Source of the DNA: Saccharothrix algeriensis
GTDB lineage: Bacteria; Actinomycetota; Actinomycetes; Mycobacteriales; Pseudonocardiaceae
Assembly: GCF_016907655.1 (NCBI RefSeq)
Contig: NZ_JAFBCL010000001.1
Span: 6,234,001-6,298,000, forward strand
Direction: 5' to 3'
Length of the DNA: 64,000 bases
The notes under the pieces were generated by a model. It was not told the origin of the DNA, did not search any database, and saw only the letters and a list, made by a program, of their open reading frames with translations. Position 1 is the first letter of the stretch. Every line of letters starts with the position of its first letter. The translations under genes were made by a program, and so were the position numbers. Shown here piece after piece: positions 60,233 to 64,000 of this stretch.

Positions 60233-62014
60233 ATGTGCGGAATCGCCGGTGAGGTCACGAACGACCGGGCGCACGCCCCGGACCGCGACGCCGTCGCGCG
60301 CATGACGGGCGCCATGCGGTCGCGCGGCCCCGACGGCGAGGGCTGCTGGTCGGCCGGGCGGGTGGCGCTCGGGCACCGCCGGCTGTCGATCATCGACCTG
60401 TCCGACACCGGCGCGCAGCCCATGGTCGACGCCGAACTGGGGCTCGCCGTGGCGTTCAACGGGTGCGTCTACAACTACGAGGAGCTGCGCGCGGAGCTGT
60501 CCGACCACTACCGCTTCACGTCCACCAGCGACACCGAGGTCGTCCTCAAGGCGTACCACCGCTGGGGCGAGCGGTTCGTCGACCACCTCGTCGGCATGTT
60601 CGCCATCGCCCTGGTCGACCAGCGGCGCGACCGCGTGCTGCTGGTGCGGGACCGGCTGGGCGTCAAACCGCTCTACGTCGCCGAACTGCCGGGCCGCACC
60701 AGGTTCGCCTCCAGCCTGCCCGCGCTGCTGGCCAGCGGCGGCGTCGACACCCGGCTCGACCCCGCGGGCCTGCACCACTACCTGACCTGGCACTCCATCG
60801 TCCCGGCCCCGCGCACGATCCTGCGCGGGGTGCGCAAGCTGCCGCCCGCCACCGTCCGCGTCCTGGAACCGGGCCGCGCGCCCCGCGACCACGTCTACTG
60901 GCAGCCGTCCTACACCCGGCGGCCCGAGCACGCCGGGTGGGGCGCGCAGGACTGGCAGGAGGCCGTGCGCGACGCGCTGCGCACCGCGGTGCGGCGGCGC
61001 ACGGTCGCCGACGTCGAAGTGGGCGTGCTGCTGTCGGGCGGGCTGGACTCCAGCCTCCTGGTCGCCCTGCTCGCCGAGGAGGGCCACCGGCCCAGCACCT
61101 TCAGCATCGGCTTCACCGACCGCGACGGCGTGGCCGGCGACGAGTTCGCCTACTCCGACGCCGTGGCGCAGAAGTTCGGCACCGAGCACCACCGGATCCA
61201 CGTCGGCGACGACGAGCTGGCCACGGCGGTCGGGCAGGCCGTGGCGTCGATGAGCGAGCCGATGGGCACCCACGACGTCACCGCGTTCCACCTCGTCTGC
61301 CGGGAGGTGTCCCGCCACGTCAAGGTCGTGCAGTCCGGGCAGGGCGCCGACGAGGTGTTCGCGGGCTACCGCTACCACCAGCCCGCCGCCGGCGCGCCGC
61401 GGGACCGGGCCGCGCGGCTGCTGCACGCCGCGTTCGCCGACCACGACCACGACGGCCTGGCGCGCGTCCTCCGGCCGGACTGGCTGACCGACCGCGACGT
61501 CAGCGGCGACCTGCTCGCCGAGCACCTCGGGCGGCCGGGCGCGGACACGGCGCTGGACGCCGTGCTCAGGACCGACACCCACCTGCTGATGCCGGACGAC
61601 CCGGTCAAGCGGGTGGACAACATGGCGATGGCGTGGGGCGTCGAGGCCCGGGTGCCGTTCCTGGACCAGGACCTGGTCGAACTGGTCGCGGCCTGCCCGC
61701 CGCAGCTGAAGTCCGGCCAGGGCGGCAAGGCGGTGCTCAAGGACATCGGGCGCGAGGTGCTGCCGATCGAGGTGGTGGACCGCCCCAAGGGCTACTTCCC
61801 CGTCCCGGCCCTGACCCGGCTCGACGGCGACGTCCTGGACCTGCTGCGCTCCACCCTGTCCTCCGCGGCGGCCCGGCAGCGCGGCGTGCTGCGGCCCGAC
61901 CACGTCGACGGCCTGCTCGACGACCCGAACGGCCGCACCACCAAGGTCGGCGGCAACGAGCTGTGGCAGGTCGGCGTGCTGGAGCTGTGGCTGCAGCAGC
62001 ACGGCATCGGCTGA
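60233..62014 (+). CDS. N-acetylglutaminylglutamine-type amidotransferase (asparagine synthase family)
   Basis: ATG 60233 with GAGGTG upstream; 593 residues. The N-terminal Ntn glutaminase starts MCGIAGEV (Cys2 nucleophile) and has RSRGPDG and GHRRLSIIDLS; the C-terminal ATP-pyrophosphatase has GVLLSGGLDSS and QSGQGADEVFAGYRYH. Phrases such as LGLAVAFNGCVYNYEELRAE, TWHSIVPAPRTILRGVRKLP and MSEPMGTHDVTAF are closest, in my memory, to the amidotransferase that makes the osmoprotectant N-acetylglutaminylglutamine amide. The partner N-acetyltransferase/synthetase gene, normally next to it, is not in this window, so either it lies elsewhere or the enzyme amidates something else. Confidence 0.85.
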   Translation: MCGIAGEVTNDRAHAPDRDAVARMTGAMRSRGPDGEGCWSAGRVALGHRRLSIIDLSDTGAQPMVDAELGLAVAFNGCVYNYEELRAELSDHYRFTSTSDTEVVLKAYHRWGERFVDHLVGMFAIALVDQRRDRVLLVRDRLGVKPLYVAELPGRTRFASSLPALLASGGVDTRLDPAGLHHYLTWHSIVPAPRTILRGVRKLPPATVRVLEPGRAPRDHVYWQPSYTRRPEHAGWGAQDWQEAVRDALRTAVRRRTVADVEVGVLLSGGLDSSLLVALLAEEGHRPSTFSIGFTDRDGVAGDEFAYSDAVAQKFGTEHHRIHVGDDELATAVGQAVASMSEPMGTHDVTAFHLVCREVSRHVKVVQSGQGADEVFAGYRYHQPAAGAPRDRAARLLHAAFADHDHDGLARVLRPDWLTDRDVSGDLLAEHLGRPGADTALDAVLRTDTHLLMPDDPVKRVDNMAMAWGVEARVPFLDQDLVELVAACPPQLKSGQGGKAVLKDIGREVLPIEVVDRPKGYFPVPALTRLDGDVLDLLRSTLSSAAARQRGVLRPDHVDGLLDDPNGRTTKVGGNELWQVGVLELWLQQHGIG

Positions 62015-62087
62015 GCGCGCCGCGGGACGGTGCTCACAAGATCGACGCCGACCGGTTGCGCGCGGCCAAAAGGGGTACACGTCCGGT

Positions 62088-62516
62088 ATGAGCACCGAAG
62101 ACCTCAACTCGTACGCGGAACCCCAGGCCACCGGGGCCCCCGACGCGGTGGAGACCGACCCGGCGGCGCTGAACAGCGCCGAGGACCTGGACGAGGACCG
62201 CCTCCGGAAGGACCCGCTGGAGTCGGGGATGGACCCGCCCGAGCAGTGGTCCGGCGTCACCAAGTACGGCATGACGCCGTGGGAGGAGTCCCACCCCCGC
62301 CCGCTGTCGGACCGGCTCGCCGAGGAGCGGCCCGACGTGACGGCCGAGGAGCCGCCCGCCGGCGACCCGGTCGAGCGGGAGGAGGGCGTGGTGGACGCCG
62401 ACGTGGGCCCCGACGCGGGTGCGGTCGGCGGGCTGGACGCGGACACCCGCTCCGAGGCCGACCGCCGGGGTCAGGCCGCCGACGACACCGTCGACGAGAG
62501 CATCGACGGCAGCTGA
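62088..62516 (+). CDS. DUF5709-like acidic protein
   Basis: ATG 62088; 142 residues, highly acidic and rich in Ala, Asp, Glu and Pro, with low predicted order. It has the pattern DEDRLRKDPLESGMDPPEQW, then TPWEESHPRPLSDRLAEERPD, which follows the DUF5709 arrangement (a D-x-L-x-x-G-x-x-P-P-E segment and a later S-L-D-x-R-L-A-x-E-x-P-D). No strong ribosome site; a weak AGGGG is 12-16 bases upstream. The family is stress-associated in a few actinomycetes as far as I know. Transcribed in the same direction as the amidotransferase, 73 bp away. Confidence 0.72.
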   Translation: MSTEDLNSYAEPQATGAPDAVETDPAALNSAEDLDEDRLRKDPLESGMDPPEQWSGVTKYGMTPWEESHPRPLSDRLAEERPDVTAEEPPAGDPVEREEGVVDADVGPDAGAVGGLDADTRSEADRRGQAADDTVDESIDGS

Positions 62517-62646
62517 GCCCGGCCCGGGGTGTCGGGCGCGGCGGCCACGACCGGGCCCGGGGGCCGGTCCGCGACGGGCCGGCCCCGGCGGGGGACCGCC
62601 CGGTGCGGGGCTGCCGCCGCGTTCGGGACTGCCGCCGCGTTCGGGG

Positions 62647-63051
62647 CTATCGCCCCGCTCGCCGCGCCGCCGGCACGATGCCGGCCCGCAGCGCGTCCAA
62701 CGCGTCCTGCCGGGTGGGGTGGACGTCCAGGGTCAGCCCCACGAACGTGATCTCCAGCGGGCGCAGGACGGCGCGCCCGCGGGCGGCCACCGCGAACGCC
62801 ACGCCGAGGCGCTGGGCGCGCGCGGACGCCTCCACCAGCAGCCGGATCCCGGTGGACCCGAAGAAGTCGACGCCGGTCAGGTCCACGACCAGCCCGGCGG
62901 GCCGCTGGTCGAGCTGCCGGCACAGGGCGGCCCGGACCGGCCCGTCGCAGTCCATGTCGATCTCGCCGACCAGTTCGACCACGGACAGACCGTCGTTGCG
63001 GTCGACCTGGGTGATCATCGCGGACGGTATTGTGGTGCAGATTTCGCCCAT
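62647..63051 (-). CDS. STAS-domain anti-anti-sigma factor
   Basis: ATG 63051 (MGEICTTIPSAM) with GAGAGGTG upstream; the longer frame to 63084 has no site. 134 residues, the STAS fold size. SVVELVGEIDMDCDGPVRAAL is the first strand-helix; GLVVDLTGVDFFGSTGIRLLVEA contains the phospho-acceptor region (Ser in FFGSTG). It should bind an anti-sigma kinase when unphosphorylated and free a stress sigma factor (family knowledge). Possible partners encoded here are the SpoIIE phosphatases at 30057-32492 and 38569-39807 and the MEDS protein that follows divergently. Confidence 0.9.
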   Translation of the reverse strand: MGEICTTIPSAMITQVDRNDGLSVVELVGEIDMDCDGPVRAALCRQLDQRPAGLVVDLTGVDFFGSTGIRLLVEASARAQRLGVAFAVAARGRAVLRPLEITFVGLTLDVHPTRQDALDALRAGIVPAARRAGR

Positions 63052-63429
63052 GGGGCACCTCTCGGCTGGCACGAGAACCAACAACCGAGCTTCTGCTCAA
63101 CCCGATTCTTCGCTGCGTGCGGTCACAGCGGGACGACCCAACGGTACGACGTCCGACGGGCGACCACAACCACCCGCGCGCTCCCGGCGGGGTCGGCAGC
63201 CACCGGCTCCCCGGCGGTTTCACCTGGTCGGGGTCCGCCGGGAGCGGCGCCGGGTGATCACCACCACGCGGCAGGCGGGGAACGGGCGCGGGGAACCGGG
63301 ACTTCCCGCGGGACCGCCTCGTCCCGGCTCGATTACACTGGGGATCATTCGGTGGGCCGTCGGCACGCACGCCGCTGTCCGATCGTCGCCTCCGCGACCT
63401 CGGCCCGGCCAGAGCACAGAGCGGGCAGC
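63052..63429. other. divergent intergenic region with a possible promoter
   Basis: 378 bp between the STAS and MEDS genes. TACACT at about 63334 is a plausible -10 element for the MEDS gene, about 90 bp before its ATG; a matching -35 is unclear. No gene. Confidence 0.4.
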
Positions 63430-64000
63430 ATGACGACAAGCGCGGGCGCGGGCACGCGTGGCTACGACCACGCGGCCGTCTGTTACCGCTCCCACGACGA
63501 GCTGCTGGCCGTCGCGGTCCCGTTCCTCGACGCGGGCCTGCGCGCCGGCGAAGCCGTCGTGGTCTCCCTGGACGGGGAGAAGACCGACCTGGTGCGCTCC
63601 GCGCTGCCGGGGGCCGCCGACGTCACCTTCCTGGTCGGCGACGACGTCTACGCCCGGCCCGCGACGGCGATCAAGTCCTACCGGGAGCTGATGACCCGGC
63701 TGCTGGCGGGCGGCGCGCGGCGCATCCGGATCTTCGGCGAGGTGCCCCGGGCGGGCCTGGGCGCCCGCTGGGACTGGTGGGCGCGCTACGAGGCGGCGGT
63801 CAACCACATCTACGACGTGTTCCCGCTGCGCAGCATGTGCGGCTACGACCTGAGGACCACCCCGCGGCACGTCCTGGACGACGTCGCCTCGACCCACCCG
63901 TTCGTGGCCACCCCCGACGGCCGCCTGGCCAACGACCGCTACGTGCAGCCGCCGTCGTTCCTGTCCGCGCCGCCCGCCCCGGCCGACTACCCGATCCAGC
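63430..64000 (+). CDS. MEDS-domain sensory protein, 3' end beyond window
   Basis: ATG 63430 opens a frame that runs off the window (190 codons seen). The opening YDHAAVCYRSHDELLAVAVP, AGLRAGEAVVVSLDGEK and GGARRIRIFGEVP segments, and IYDVFPLRSMCGYDLRTTP, are the MEDS (DcmR-type sensory) domain, which resembles a P-loop-less RecA/KaiC fold. In actinomycetes it usually leads an HATPase anti-sigma kinase domain, which would lie past the end. The divergent STAS gene makes that likely. The signal it senses is unknown. Confidence 0.85.
   Translation, partial: MTTSAGAGTRGYDHAAVCYRSHDELLAVAVPFLDAGLRAGEAVVVSLDGEKTDLVRSALPGAADVTFLVGDDVYARPATAIKSYRELMTRLLAGGARRIRIFGEVPRAGLGARWDWWARYEAAVNHIYDVFPLRSMCGYDLRTTPRHVLDDVASTHPFVATPDGRLANDRYVQPPSFLSAPPAPADYPIQ

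Overview
The window is about 64 kb of very GC-rich DNA (third codon positions almost all G or C, GTG starts common, GGAGG-type ribosome sites, many 4-22 bp gene overlaps). This and the families present (DUF6230/DUF6114/DUF5988/DUF6292/DUF5709, an AfsR-type regulator, SpoIIE/STAS/MEDS signalling, WS/DGAT) point to a filamentous actinomycete, most likely of the Pseudonocardiales (Saccharothrix/Actinosynnema/Lentzea-like). That assignment is an inference from content, not from a marker gene. I saw no transposase, integrase, CRISPR array or rRNA.

Region 1 (1-27,770) is a large lipid/polyketide locus related to polyunsaturated fatty acid (Pfa) and heterocyst-glycolipid (HglE) synthases. It holds a PfaD-type enoyl reductase (cut by the window edge), a KS-AT-ACP-KR-DH megasynthase and a protein with an eroded KS followed by AT and two FabA-like DH pairs. 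After a small LuxR regulator comes an opposite-strand operon (phasin-like protein, PhaR-like protein, UbiB-type kinase). Then follow a wax ester/triacylglycerol synthase (WS/DGAT) and a second LuxR-type protein, and then a second synthase block: AT-ACP didomain, FabL-like reductase-KS-CLF-KR-DH fusion, and a stand-alone SDR reductase. The simplest reading is that two cooperating iterative synthases build a highly reduced or polyene acyl chain that may be esterified or stored; the product is unknown.

Region 2 (28,250-43,311) holds a DUF6230/DUF6114/DUF5988 cell-surface cassette, an acyl-CoA dehydrogenase overlapping a PAS-GAF-SpoIIE-HATPase phosphatase, a secreted VWA/Calx-beta/choice-of-anchor-P protein, an SDR coupled to an alpha/beta hydrolase with a low-complexity N-terminus, a GAF-SpoIIE phosphatase, an MhpA-like FAD hydroxylase, and a secreted Gly-rich repeat protein interrupted by a frameshift at a G run.

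Region 3 (43,350-53,539) holds a GNAT acetyltransferase, an AfsR-type SARP regulator, an atypical tRNA-Arg(CCG) 22 bp upstream of a 769-residue protein of unknown family, and a compact candidate RiPP operon on the minus strand: a heme-oxygenase-fold protein, a 24-codon precursor peptide ending GYYAYPAV, and a cytochrome P450. An NmrA-type protein lies upstream of it. The P450/peptide pair resembles the P450-crosslinked (biaryl) RiPP families and is one of the two most interesting items here, with the synthase locus.

Region 4 (53,820-64,000) looks like ordinary chromosome: a DUF6292 protein, cytochrome c oxidase subunit I, a GCS2-type carboxylate-amine ligase, an amidase, an N-acetylglutaminylglutamine-type amidotransferase, a DUF5709 protein, a STAS anti-anti-sigma factor and the start of a MEDS-domain protein. 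Several intergenic gaps here and in Region 3 carry short tandem arrays (13-bp, 15-bp, 5-bp units), and convergent genes are separated by strong hairpins.
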